DNA of 64,000 bases, from assembly GCA_009746045.1 (NCBI GenBank), contig RPFO01000256.1, positions 888,429 through 952,428 on the forward strand, written 5' to 3'. The DNA is from Mesostigma viride. Taxonomy: Eukaryota; Streptophyta; Mesostigmatophyceae; Mesostigmatales; Mesostigmataceae. The position numbers and the translations under genes were made by a program. Below are positions 20,063 to 29,870 of the stretch, one piece after another (positions within the stretch are counted from its first letter, which is position 1; every line of letters starts with the position of its first letter). The notes under the pieces are model-generated. The model was given only the letters and a program-made list of their open reading frames with translations. It did no database searches and had not been told where the DNA came from.

Positions 20063-21137
20063 CAGGGTCCTGTTCACCAGGGCCGCCTAGGTAACCCAGT
20101 ACCCCTTGGGCAGGGCCAAGGGGTAGGGTGTGGCTTACAGCAAGGGGGTTGGTTGGAGTCTGTTTTCATGCATCTGCGTGCCCTATGCCAATAAAATCTG
20201 TTTCGATTTTTTCAACACCATGGAATTTCGTTATGCCCACCTTCATAGGTGGGCATGGGATGTATCTCACACTTTTTTTTTTTCCACTAGGGTTGTATGC
20301 CTTGGTGGATTGGCCTTGAGCTCAGTGGCTCAGGTGCCTCCCATTCAAGTGGAGGGTCAAAGATCCCTTGACAGGTGGTTACCCAGGACCCCAGTTCACT
20401 GTGGATATCCTGGGCCACCTGGCCTTACTGTTCAGTGGCAGTAAAGGCATGGGTGCTGTCATGTTGTCTGGTACAACGTGCTCAGCCCAGGTGCAGGATG
20501 AAATATTCCTGTCACCTGTCACCAGGACTTCAGCCACCACTGTGCAGGGCAGGGGTGGCTGGTCCCCACACGTTGTGCAGGTGCAACGTGGCCAGGTCCA
20601 GGATGTCATAGTCCTGTCACCTGTCACTAGGACTTCAGCCTCCTCTGCATGTGCAGGGCAGGGGTGGCTGGTCCTCACATGTTGTGCAGGTACAACATGG
20701 ACAGTGCAGGGTGCAATAAACCTGTCCACTGTCACTCCTCAGGTTGCAGGTAACCTGAGCTCAGTTGACCCAGCCTGGCTGGGTATTTTTTCTCTGAGTG
20801 GGCGATGATGATGGAACAACATGGAACCTCTTAAACGGTTACCTTGGCATTTTTTACAATGGCTCTCTTGGCTGCTGATGCACTCCCTGGATAGGCAGAC
20901 AGGCATAGCTATCTCCCTTGTGAGCTCGCGAGGAGGAGGAACTCCCCGGGCATGTTGAGCTAAACGTGATGCCATCACAAGTATTGCACGAGTTCTGGGG
21001 CCCATCTTTTTCAGTCCAGATGTTGCAGTATGGGTGTCAGTTGCTCAGCACCTCAGTCAGCTTGGAGTCAGTCTCCTAGCTGGGCAGGATCAGGCTTGAA
21101 GTCGCTAGCCTTCAACCTGAAAGGAAAACATAATGGG
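20063..21137 (+). other. 3' untranslated region of element B with internal repeats
   Basis: No gene is seen. Two to three degenerate copies of a roughly 115-bp unit (CCTGTCACCTGTCAC.AGGACTTCAGCC, then GTGCAGGGCAGGGGTGGCTGG and GTTGTGCAGGT.CAAC) occupy about 20485-20745. A purine-rich stretch (GAAAGGAAAACATAATGGG) abuts the 3' LTR and is the likely polypurine tract. Confidence 0.65.
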
Positions 21138-21595
21138 AGTTAGATGAGATGCTTAGGCTGACACACGGATTTCCGGCCTGCGCGCCGCGTATTGCCTACC
21201 GCGGCTGAGCGGGACACCTCAGTACAGTACGGCAGGGTGTACGGTACTGAGGTGTCATGTGGACCGATGTGCGGTTAGTGCCAGACTGTGCCTAGACTCT
21301 AGCCCGACCCGCCAGACCCGGGTTATCCGGTTCTGGACGGGCCGAGTGTAGTTGATGCTAGTGACGTGGTCGCATGGCATTGCAGTGTACAGTTGTCCAC
21401 TGGTGAGGTGCTGCAGGTAGCACCGCCATAGGCATATAGGCGTAGCACTGGGGAGTGCCGCAGCACCCGAGTTTGCCCAGACGTTCCATTCTGAGCCCTC
21501 AGCTTCCATTGCTCTCTCATTGTATTATTACTAATACAATCATCATTCGCTCTCAGCTTCAGCAGTTGTTCGTCGTTCCTAGTCTCCATCCAACT
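21138..21595 (+). repeat. 3' LTR of element B
   Basis: Same length and near-identical sequence to 2332-2789. It is followed by AGCTG (21596-21600), the second target copy, and then by minus-strand RNase H sequence of D/E. Confidence 0.88.
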
Positions 21596-23434
21596 AGCTG
21601 GACTGGATCCCCTCGCATATGGCCCTGCATTCTGCCACATCTGAACTGATACAGACCCTCTTCTGCAGTCTGCTGTACCAGCTGAACAAACTTGCCCTGC
21701 TCTGATAAAAAGCAAACAGAGCAGCAGATCTCCCCCTGACCTTGGTAACCTGGCGAGCATCCATGGAACTGTCAACAAAGATCTCCAAGGTGATAGGCTG
21801 GGCAAAGTCAATCCCAGACAAAATCAGATCAGGGGTACTCTCCACCAATCGGGCTATGACTCGAGGCTTCTCATCCTCAAGCACCTCATCAGGCATTCTG
21901 CTATGGACCATCAAAGACGGACCACAGATGCTGGCAAACCAGGCCCACATGCCTCTCAACTCAGGTCCTGCAGCCTGGGTGATCTTCTCTGGCAAGGCCT
22001 TCACAATGGTCTGTTTATAATCTCCTCCAGCCTGAAGCCTGATACTCCACTCCCCATCCCTCCTGAACAGGGTAGCCTGCATTCCACAGAACACTACAGG
22101 CTTGTTGGGTTCCTGCCACAGCTCCTTGCCCAGTGAAAACTTGCCACTGATGACAGGAATAAACTTCTTCAGCCAGGTCGTGGGGGCTAGCAAATGCAGA
22201 TCATCTCCATGCAAACTAGCATACACTGGCAGACCCTCCCATTGGGCCAGCAGCAAACAGGGATCAACTGAAGACACTCTCAAGCCACACTCACTGATCA
22301 GAGCTTCCTGCAGCGTGAGTCTCCAGATGATTGGGCTCGACCTGAGTCCTTCCAGGCCCTTCAGAATAACCAGGAATTGTTGATGCAGCTCCAGCTTCCA
22401 GATGGCAGGCACCTCAACACAGTAAGGCTCATCCTGCTTCCACACCCTCCTGGCCACTTCTGGATCAGATTTTAAAAATGCCCTCTTGAAGTCCAGTAGC
22501 ACTGATGACATAGCTGCTCCCCTGTTCAGCAACCCCACGTAGAGACATAGCAAAATTCTCCATGTGTCGTGTAACAGTCCCTGGCGTGTACAGCTCCTCT
22601 CCTGGCAGACTCCCCGTGCCGTGATACTCATTCAGGACAGGCCTGACATGGGGCACTGATACCTCATCCACAACCTTCCTCTTCAGCACAAATCTCAAAG
22701 CAAGCTTCCTTGATGCTGGGGGACGTCTGTCTGTTGGTGCAGCACACTCAAACTGCAACCACTCCTCCAATGCCTTGGAGAAGGCGAGCTTCCAAGCCTC
22801 AAACAAAGTAGGCGAGCTCATCTCTTGGACTAGCTGGTCATATGTCAAAGGAGAGTGTGCAGCAAGGCTCCTGTGAGTTATGCCAATACTGCTGGGGTGC
22901 AACACAGCTGGAATCACCAAACTGGCTGCTGGGGGCACCTCCCCTTCATCCCATTTTACACCCTTGACCGGCTTGGCCCTGCACCTGACTGGAAATGTTG
23001 TTCTGAAATTTTCTAGGGGAATCATCCCCCAGCCATCTCTTCTCAGAGCTGTAGCTCTGATAGAAATCCCAGGATTGCCCAGAAAATTCTGACCCAAAAT
23101 CACAGGGCCATCATAGTCCTCTAGGACAAGGAAGGTCACATCCACACCCATGACATGGGCAGTAACCTCTCCCAACACCCTTAGATGCGTCCTGCCACTG
23201 AAATCAGACACCCAGGGGCAACTTGGTTCTCCGACCAGCAGTTCTCCTGTATGCTGAGGTCCCATGACAGAAACCTGCGCATTGGTATCTATCTCCATGG
23301 CAGCTACCTCAGGTTCATCCAACTGGACAAGCTTGGACACCTTAGGCTTCTTCTTGGCTCTTTGCAAAGCCTGTACAATATCTGATAGACGCACACCCCT
23401 AGGCCTGGTGTCGGGCCGTTCCGGAGGTGCAGCC
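21596..23434 (-). pseudogene. Element D/E protease, RT and RNase H (one frameshift)
   Basis: Protease comes first: AMEIDTNAQVSVMGP, then DFSGRTHLRVLGE and VILGQNFLGNPG. RT follows: RPVLNEYHGTG, LLDFKRAFLKSD, LKGLEGLRSSPIIW and LHGDDLHLL. RNase H motifs seen are FVDSSMDARQ and SSDVAECRAICEG; the third aspartate is on the sliver at 2235-2326. The frame changes at about 22580, so RT is split between two frames. The N-terminal residues read from 23457 belong to the inserted LTR, not the protein. The genuine continuation is the integrase end at 26027. Closest relative in the window is element C. Confidence 0.87.
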
Positions 23435-23438
23435 TGTC

Positions 23439-24574
23439 TGTCGCGTTTGCGTGCCATTATATCCTAGCCTATCACTTGGAAGGCATATCCATAGCAATAG
23501 AGTACTCATGTGTGTGATCCACTATATCCAAAATCCAGTGTGATGCAGGTCACGGACATACTTGGCCGCCGACCTCATGACAGGCAATTCCGTAGCCAGC
23601 CAGGTGTAGAATAAAACCATGATGCTTTATTATATATTTGGAAAGCAACCAAACCATTCACATTTAATTTCAAAAGACATCGACAAGAATACAAGTGTTG
23701 TCTAGTCGTATAATGTCGTACTTGTGCGTCACTGTCCAAATAAGGCTAAGCGGTTCTTGATAACCTAGCAGGCCTCGGGTGACGCCACACTGCTCCGCTT
23801 GGCTTACGGCTGGCAGCCGGTGTTCTTTAGCGCCCCCTATCCTGTCTACCTATCCCGCTTACCCCAGCTATGGCTCACTGGCCAACGACGACCGGGTTCC
23901 TTCCCGAGTCTCGCCCACAATACACACATCATCTTGACGAAACCAAACAGTTATCACTTCCGTCAACCAATCTCATGACAATTACTCATTGCAACCACTC
24001 TCGGGGGCTGCTCCGGATTGTTCCACTATTAAACCCCTTGACGACAACACCAAGTTGTGAGGGAGAGTAACGAGCGAACAACGACCACCATGGCCGCTGC
24101 CGTGCTCCTAAATACCTCCAAAAATCCCGGCATCCATGCGCTGTCGCATTTGCCAGCAAGCCGCCTGACGTGCAGTTAGACTGCCAGCAAAATGCTTAGC
24201 AAGTCTGTTCGACAGCCACGTGCGAGCCAGCACACCGCACACTACGATCTGCGTATCTAGCTTTGTCCGATGGACTGAACATCATTCCGTCTGGACAATA
24301 CAAAAGATTCGTAACTGCCAAATGTCACGCACCGGAATATTGCGCAAGCCACCAAGGCTTTGCGCCCCAAAGTCTTGTGCCTGAACCTAAGTCAGGTCAC
24401 CTAAGACTGTCACTCTAGAAATTCAGGCCTTTCCGGCGCGGCGCTCCACACCGGCCCAAGGAACAAAGCCTGCGGCCTACTGAATCGGAACCAACCAAAC
24501 GTCGGTAACGATTCCGATTACGGCAACCGCGTAACTTCTTGAGTGCACGGACGTAAATGATCACGGACGTGACA
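23439..24574 (-). repeat. LTR copy 1 of a tandem LTR pair
   Basis: This 1136-bp LTR-like unit runs TGTCGCG...CGTGACA, an imperfect terminal inverted repeat with TG...CA ends. Only GC separates it from copy 2. In the minus orientation its start (TGTCACGTCCGTGATCATTT) resembles the gypsy LTRs here in style. The pair is flanked by TGTC (23435-23438 and 26023-26026). No convincing gene is inside. Confidence 0.75.
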
Positions 24575-24576
24575 GC

Positions 24577-26022
24577 TGTCGCGTTTGCGTGCCATTATAT
24601 CCTAGCCTATCACTTGGAAGGCATATCCATAGCAATAGAGTACTCATGTGTGTGATCCACTATATCCCCCCCCCACTTTTTAGCTCGAAAAAAGGGGAAG
24701 AGCCAAAAAGTAAAAAAAAAAAAGGATCACATAGGAAAAAAAAATTCCCACGGCAGGACCACACATGCTTTTCAAATAGGCTAAGCAATAACCTCTTCAT
24801 GGCTTTTTCAAGGATAAGCATAATCCTCTTCATGGCTTTTTCAAGGATAAGCCTAATCCGCTTCATAGCTTTTTACAGGATAAGCTTAATCCTCTTCCAA
24901 GTGCTCCACCCTGCAAGCACCTTGGGTATACCTCCGGCTCGGGCTGGCCGAACTGAACCCGCCAAGGGTTGTTCGCTCGTTAAAATCCAGTGTGATGCAG
25001 GTCACGGACATACTTGGCCGCCGACCTCATGACAGGCAATTCCGTAGCCAGCCAGGTGTAGAATAAAACCATGATGCTTTATTATATATTTGGAAAGCAA
25101 CCAAACCATTCACATTTAATTTCAAAAGACATCGACAAGAATACAAGTGTTGTCTAGTCGTATAATGTCGTACTTGTGCGTCACTGTCCAAATAAGGCTA
25201 AGCGGTTCTTGATAACCTAGCAGGCCTCGGGTGACGCCACACTGCTCCGCTTGGCTTACGGCTGGCAGTGTTCTTTAGCGCCCCCTATCCTGTCTACCTA
25301 TCCCGCTTACCCCAGCTATGGCTCACTGGCCAACGACGACCGGGTTCCTTCCCGAGTCTCGCCCACAATACACACATCATCTTGACGAAACCAAACAGTC
25401 ATCACTTCCGTCAACCAATCTCATGACAATTACTCATTGCAACCACTCTCGGGGGCTGCTCCGGATTGTTCCACTATTAAACCCCTTGACGACAACACCA
25501 AGTTGTGAGGGAGAGTAACGAGCGAACAACGACCACCATGGCCGCTGCCGTGCTCCTAAATACCTCCAAAAATCCCGGCATCCATGCGCTGTCGCATTTG
25601 CCAGCAAGCCGCCTGACGTGCAGTTAGACTGCCAGCAAAATGCTTAGCAAGTCTGTTCGACAGCCACGTGCGAGCCAGCACACCGCACACTACGATCTGC
25701 GTATCTAGCTTTGTCCGATGGACTGAACATCATTCCGTCTGGACAATACAAAAGATTCGTAACTGCCAAATGTCACGCACCGGAATATTGCGCAAGCCAC
25801 CAAGGCTTTGCGCCCCAAAGTCTTGTGCCTGAACCTAAGTCAGGTCACCTAAGACTGTCACTCTAGAAATTCAGGCCTTTCCGGCGCGGCGCTCCACACC
25901 GGCCCAAGGAACAAAGCCTGCGGCCTACTGAATCGGAACCAACCAAACGTCGGTAACGATTCCGATTACGGCAACCGCGTAACTTCTTGAGTGCACGGAC
26001 GTAAATGATCACGGACGTGACA
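24577..26022 (-). repeat. LTR copy 2 of the tandem pair, with a 0.3-kb insertion
   Basis: It matches copy 1 closely, apart from a 4-bp difference near 25268 and an insertion at about 24668-24981. It ends at 26022, followed by TGTC and the D/E integrase tail. No internal region exists between the two copies, so this is not an ordinary LTR element. Confidence 0.75.
24668..24981. repeat. Insertion in LTR copy 2, related to one arm of the 51.4-kb hairpin element
   Basis: It begins with a C-run and A-rich tracts. It then has about four degenerate 36-bp repeats with the core GCTTTTTCAAGGATAAGC.TAATCC, and ends GGTTGTTCGCTCGTT. The same core and a similar loop-flanking sequence (GAACTGAAC, GTTGTTCG) occur in the hairpin element at 51360-51831. 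It looks like a single arm of that family. I could not define a target duplication. Confidence 0.55.
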
Positions 26023-26026
26023 TGTC

Positions 26027-27440
26027 CGCCTGCTTGCCCAACCACCGTATGTGAAGGTACCCCAGGGGCCGGGCCAGGGTCACCCTGAGGGCTCGATACA
26101 GCTGTAGCACCCTGATCAGGAAGTTCCACGTCACCCCCGCCTTGTACACCAACGGGCACCTGGAAGAGGTCTCCTTGATTACCTCCCCGGGGACGGATCT
26201 TTGACCAGGACAGACGGTGCACTGCCTGGGAGCCATCAATGGCCACCCAGCACTTATGGCCAGCGGCTTCTACTCGGGTCACCACCCCATCATGCCAGCT
26301 GCCACGTTTCCCTGGAAAGCTTGGCTCCTTCCACACAACAACCTGTTGTCCAACGTTAGGTTCTAGGACACTCCAGCCCTTGTCTTTCTGCCTCAGCTTG
26401 AGGAACTTGGCCTCTAGCTTCTCCTTCCATGCCTGCTCAGCATCAGCTGGCAGCATCCTGGTGTGCAGCATAAGAGGATTGATGGCAATGTCACCAAAGA
26501 ACATGGGAGTCCTGAGGTTCAGCCTATCCTCCACAGAACGTAGCCATGCAGATGTCACAATGGCAGATGACGTCCTTGGAATCCTCTCCACCAGCAGCAC
26601 AGTCTTGATCTCTTGGATGGCTCTCTCCACCACCCCTTGCTGGCCGTGGCTCTCCCTGGGTGTAATCAGCAACTCTGGAAACTCTGGCAGGTTCTCACAG
26701 CACTCAAACTGAATGTCACACTGCAGCAACTCCAACCCAGGGTACCTGCTCCTTGTCAACTTCAGAGCAGCAATTAATGTAGGCTTCTCCATGTCAGGCA
26801 GGATCTCTAGGGTCTTGTACTTGGTATATCTGTCCACTGCCACCAGCAGCTTCAAACCCCTGATTCTCTGAATATCTACCTGCACATGGCCTGGCTGCAA
26901 AATAGGAGATCTGGCATGAGACTGCTTGGGCTTTCTAGCAACTAGCCTGCACTTGCAAGCTTGAGCAACCTGTTGGCAGATGGAGTACAACTCACTTCCT
27001 CCCAGCCGTCTAGCAACTTGCAAAGACTGAGCTGCATGGCCAAACATGGTATGCAACCTTGAGGCAATGTCATACAAGAGAGAAAATCTTTTATTGTCAT
27101 TATTAGCACTCAAGGTATGTACAGATCCCTTATGTACAGGAGGCACCAGGGTCGTGCCTGTCAGACTGTCTCCAGCCCTATCCTCATCCTGACCATCCTG
27201 TGCCAGTCCTGCACGGTCAGAATGCTTCTGAGATCCACCTGGGTCCACATCACCAGGTCCTACCTCAGGCTCAGCACCGCCATGGCGGGCACGTTGGCGA
27301 GTAACCACTGCAGCTACAGCTGGCATACTCTCTGTGGTAACCAAGCTTGCCCCATCGTGTCCAATAGGCTCTGTCACTAGAGCATGGGGCTGCCCCTCAC
27401 TGCCGTCACTAGCAGCTACATTACACACCCCTGGGGGCAC
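26027..27440 (-). CDS. Element D/E integrase
   Basis: About 470 residues. After an acidic linker comes the finger region (RLHTMFGH ... ACKC). The core reads VDIQRIRGLKLL, CDIQFECC and GVVERAIQEIK, with 29 residues between second Asp and Glu. The C-terminal part (VGQQVVVWKEPSFPGKRGSW) parallels element C. The true protein passes into the protease (AGG then QAAPPERP) at the GACA duplication. Reading into the inserted LTR adds a false C-terminus (25863-26026). The start overlaps gag by 25 nt and is in the -1 register to it, so frameshifting or a mutation links the two. I recognise no slippery heptamer. Confidence 0.85.
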
Positions 27441-28654
27441 CCTCCAGGGTACAGGGATGTGTGCAGGCTCAAGTCAATGATCAGCAGCCTTGCCCTTGCC
27501 CTTATCCTGGGATGGACCAGCCTTCTCCTTGCTGCCACCCTGAGCTGGCTTGCTCTGACAGCTTCCTGCCTCAGGTACGAGGGACACTCATTCCTGAAGT
27601 GACCCTTCCCTTGGCAGAAATAACATTCCACCTGACTGATGTCCCGTGAGGTCCCACTGCTGGGCCCAGCCTTGGGAGGACCACCCACCCTCTTGAAGTC
27701 AAACTGGGACTGTGGATGCCCCGACTTCGGCGGTGTCCCCCGTCCGGCCATTCTGCCACGCCCCCTCCTGGACCTTCCTCGACCCCTTGAAGAGGTCTCA
27801 GGCCCTCTCGAGGACGCTGGGCCCCCGTGGCCCGATTCCCTCATGGACTTAACCGCAGGTTCAGCTGCCTCCTCATCCACTTGACGTGGGCGCTTACCAC
27901 TTACGTACTTGCCGCTGAAACACTCATACAACTGGTCCGTCATGGCTGCCCAGCCATGGACCTGTCGCATGTGGATGGTCACATTATCCATGGTGACAGG
28001 ATCCAGCTGCAGCGACTTGAGAAAGTCGCCCATGGCCATCCGATCTGCAACGAAGAATCCTTTGGCCATGGCGTCCTCCCTCAGCTTGACAAAGTCTTCA
28101 AAGGCGTGGACCACTAGCTGCCCCTTGATGGGCTTGTAGTCCAGGTACTCTTGCTTCAGGTGAGACCCATCTATGGTCCTCTTGTCACTCAGGAACGACC
28201 TGAGTCGCGTCATAAATGCCGCCCAGGTGTCCCCCGGCGTGTGTCGCTCCCGGACAAACTTGAACAGCCGCCTCGCCGACTGCCTTATGTAGGCACTAGA
28301 CGCCAGGATGCGAAGCTTGTCACCGGTGTAGATGTCCGTGTACAAGTTCATGTCCTCTAACATCCTCTCGGCGTCCCGGGGCTGCCAATTGTCCTTGATG
28401 GACTGAAACTGGCTGAGCACCGCGTACCCCTCAGCCACGGTCGGCCGCCTCGGTGCTGCTTGATCTGCAGCTGGCGCGTTCTGACCGCCCTGCGATCCTT
28501 GGCTCTGATCATCTGCCAGCGCAGCCTGGTCTCCCAGCGCCTGGCCGTCACCGCGTCCATCGCGTCCATCGCGTCCATCGCGTCCATCCATCCCAGCGCC
28601 GCGCCGCTCGTAGCCCATACCGCGCCCCCGTTGGTCAATAGCACCCTCACTCAT
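27416..28654 (-). CDS. Element D/E Gag
   Basis: 412 residues starting MSEGAIDQRG. A microsatellite-like GACG run encodes repeated Asp-Gly-Arg (28550-28590). The helical capsid-like region spans about residues 75-260 (QFQSIKDNWQPRD ... LYECFSGKY). A basic Arg/Gly linker precedes one zinc knuckle, CYFCQGKGHFRNEC (CX2CX4HX4C). The C-terminal tail after the knuckle may be in a shifted frame. It is the best-preserved Gag of the C-D/E subgroup. Gag packages the RNA in cytoplasmic particles. Confidence 0.82.
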   Translation of the reverse strand: MSEGAIDQRGRGMGYERRGAGMDGRDGRDGRDGRGDGQALGDQAALADDQSQGSQGGQNAPAADQAAPRRPTVAEGYAVLSQFQSIKDNWQPRDAERMLEDMNLYTDIYTGDKLRILASSAYIRQSARRLFKFVRERHTPGDTWAAFMTRLRSFLSDKRTIDGSHLKQEYLDYKPIKGQLVVHAFEDFVKLREDAMAKGFFVADRMAMGDFLKSLQLDPVTMDNVTIHMRQVHGWAAMTDQLYECFSGKYVSGKRPRQVDEEAAEPAVKSMRESGHGGPASSRGPETSSRGRGRSRRGRGRMAGRGTPPKSGHPQSQFDFKRVGGPPKAGPSSGTSRDISQVECYFCQGKGHFRNECPSYLRQEAVRASQLRVAARRRLVHPRIRARARLLIIDLSLHTSLYPGGCPQGCVM

Positions 28655-28756
28655 GATGGCCCCTGTTCAGATCTACTACAGCCAGCCAAGTGGCCAAGCA
28701 GCAATTAAAGCAATATAAGCTACTGAACAGGAAAGGAAAATGACAAGTGTTACCAC

Positions 28757-29682
28757 TCAGTCAAGACCACCACGGTCGCCCCCGGGCGCGTCCTGGTTCT
28801 CCTTGTCGCTGTCGCTGTCGCTGTCGCTCACAACAATAAGCTCTGGCACCCTGCTACCTGCTGCGCCGTCGTCGGCCCGCTGTCGGCCCGCGATGACAGA
28901 GTCGTCACCGTTAGTATAGTAGACAGGTGACAACCCGTCGTTGGCACCCCGCGGATTGTATCTTGGCACCTCGTGGTCGCCAAGTGCCTCATCGCCTAGC
29001 CCAGCGACGCCCACTGCTCCCACCTCAAGGTCACTATCGTAACCAAGAGGGGCGAACTCTTCCCAACGCGTCACACGAACGCGAAGGGGTTGGGGCAGTT
29101 CCTGAAAAGGAACCCTTGCTCGCTCCGGAAACCTGCCGACTCGTGCCGCACGCTGTCCTCCGGTGATGGTTTCCGCTGCCGCCTCGACCTCTGCCAGCCG
29201 CCTGTAGCGCTCCGCTCCGCGTCGGCTCACGCCGAACTGGTCCCGCTGCAACACCCTCGTCGCCGATTACGCCTGCGAAAGTACGTTGTACACCCGCACC
29301 CGCTGCTGCCGGTACGAACTCGTGTCGCACTGCACCAGCTGTCTCCGCAGCCTCTCCTCGCCTAGCCGCCAACTCGATCCGCACGCACCCGCTCAGCTAA
29401 TGCTGTAATCACAGTCTGGATACCGACCAAACCGTGAAGCTCTTGCTCGATGTCGTCGATGCTCCGGTGCTCCGGAATGACGATGGTTCGGACGTGCTGC
29501 AGAATTCGCTCCCAATCCTCGACCTGGTCGTCGACGAATTGCACGAAGTTGCGATTAACAGGTGGACGATCTGCAAGCAATAAAGATAAATCTCGAACCA
29601 CACGACGCAATTCAGGCGAAATTGAACCACCAGCAGACTGCCGAAACCGGAAACTCTGCTGCCGTTGTTCTTCCTGCACCAT
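28757..29682 (-). pseudogene. Element D/E ORF1, frameshifted
   Basis: The N-terminal piece (29682-29362) is helical (LRRVVRDLSLLL ... VQFVDDQVEDWERIL) and resembles C ORF1 in position and style. The C-terminal piece (29254-28757) ends with an acidic serine run (VVSDSDSDSDKENQ). A middle part is read in a third frame (29384-29034). I see no enzymatic motif. This is the same upstream accessory or capsid-associated reading frame seen in C, B and H. Confidence 0.55.
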
Positions 29683-29870
29683 TCACCACCGGACGAGCTT
29701 CTCGCGTCGTCAACGCTGCACGCAGCAAACAGCAACGACCCTCCTGGCCGTTCCGTCGAGACTGCTTGTAATTTGAGTTAACGTTTTTACCAAACGCAAT
29801 GTGTAGGATATAGTTGCAATGCAGCAATGTGTGAATATGGTTGGAAACGGAGCTTTGTTAAAATTGGATA

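Larger units (their letters stand above)
2332..21595 (+). mobile_element. Retroelement B (copia-type RT, gag-IN-PR-RT-RH), split by two insertions
   Basis: Two 458-bp LTRs (2332-2789 and 21138-21595) bound this element. In reading them side by side I noticed one mismatch, so it is young. The flanking target duplication is AGCTG (2327-2331 and 21596-21600). The LTRs start AGTTAG and end CCAACT. Internal parts are a gag N-terminal region (2835 to about 5930, interrupted at 3823-5012), gag-IN-PR (5877-8708) and RT-RNase H (18226-20062). Element C (8710-18221) lies between protease and RT. Removing C with one CCCTG copy joins the protease end to the RT linker in frame and aligns with element D/E. 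B itself sits in the RNase H of D/E. Confidence 0.9.

Noticed and set aside
20368-20808. ORF of 146 codons in the 3' UTR of element B
   Set aside because: It follows a 115-bp tandem repeat, lies after the RNase H stop, and has no counterpart in C, D/E or G.
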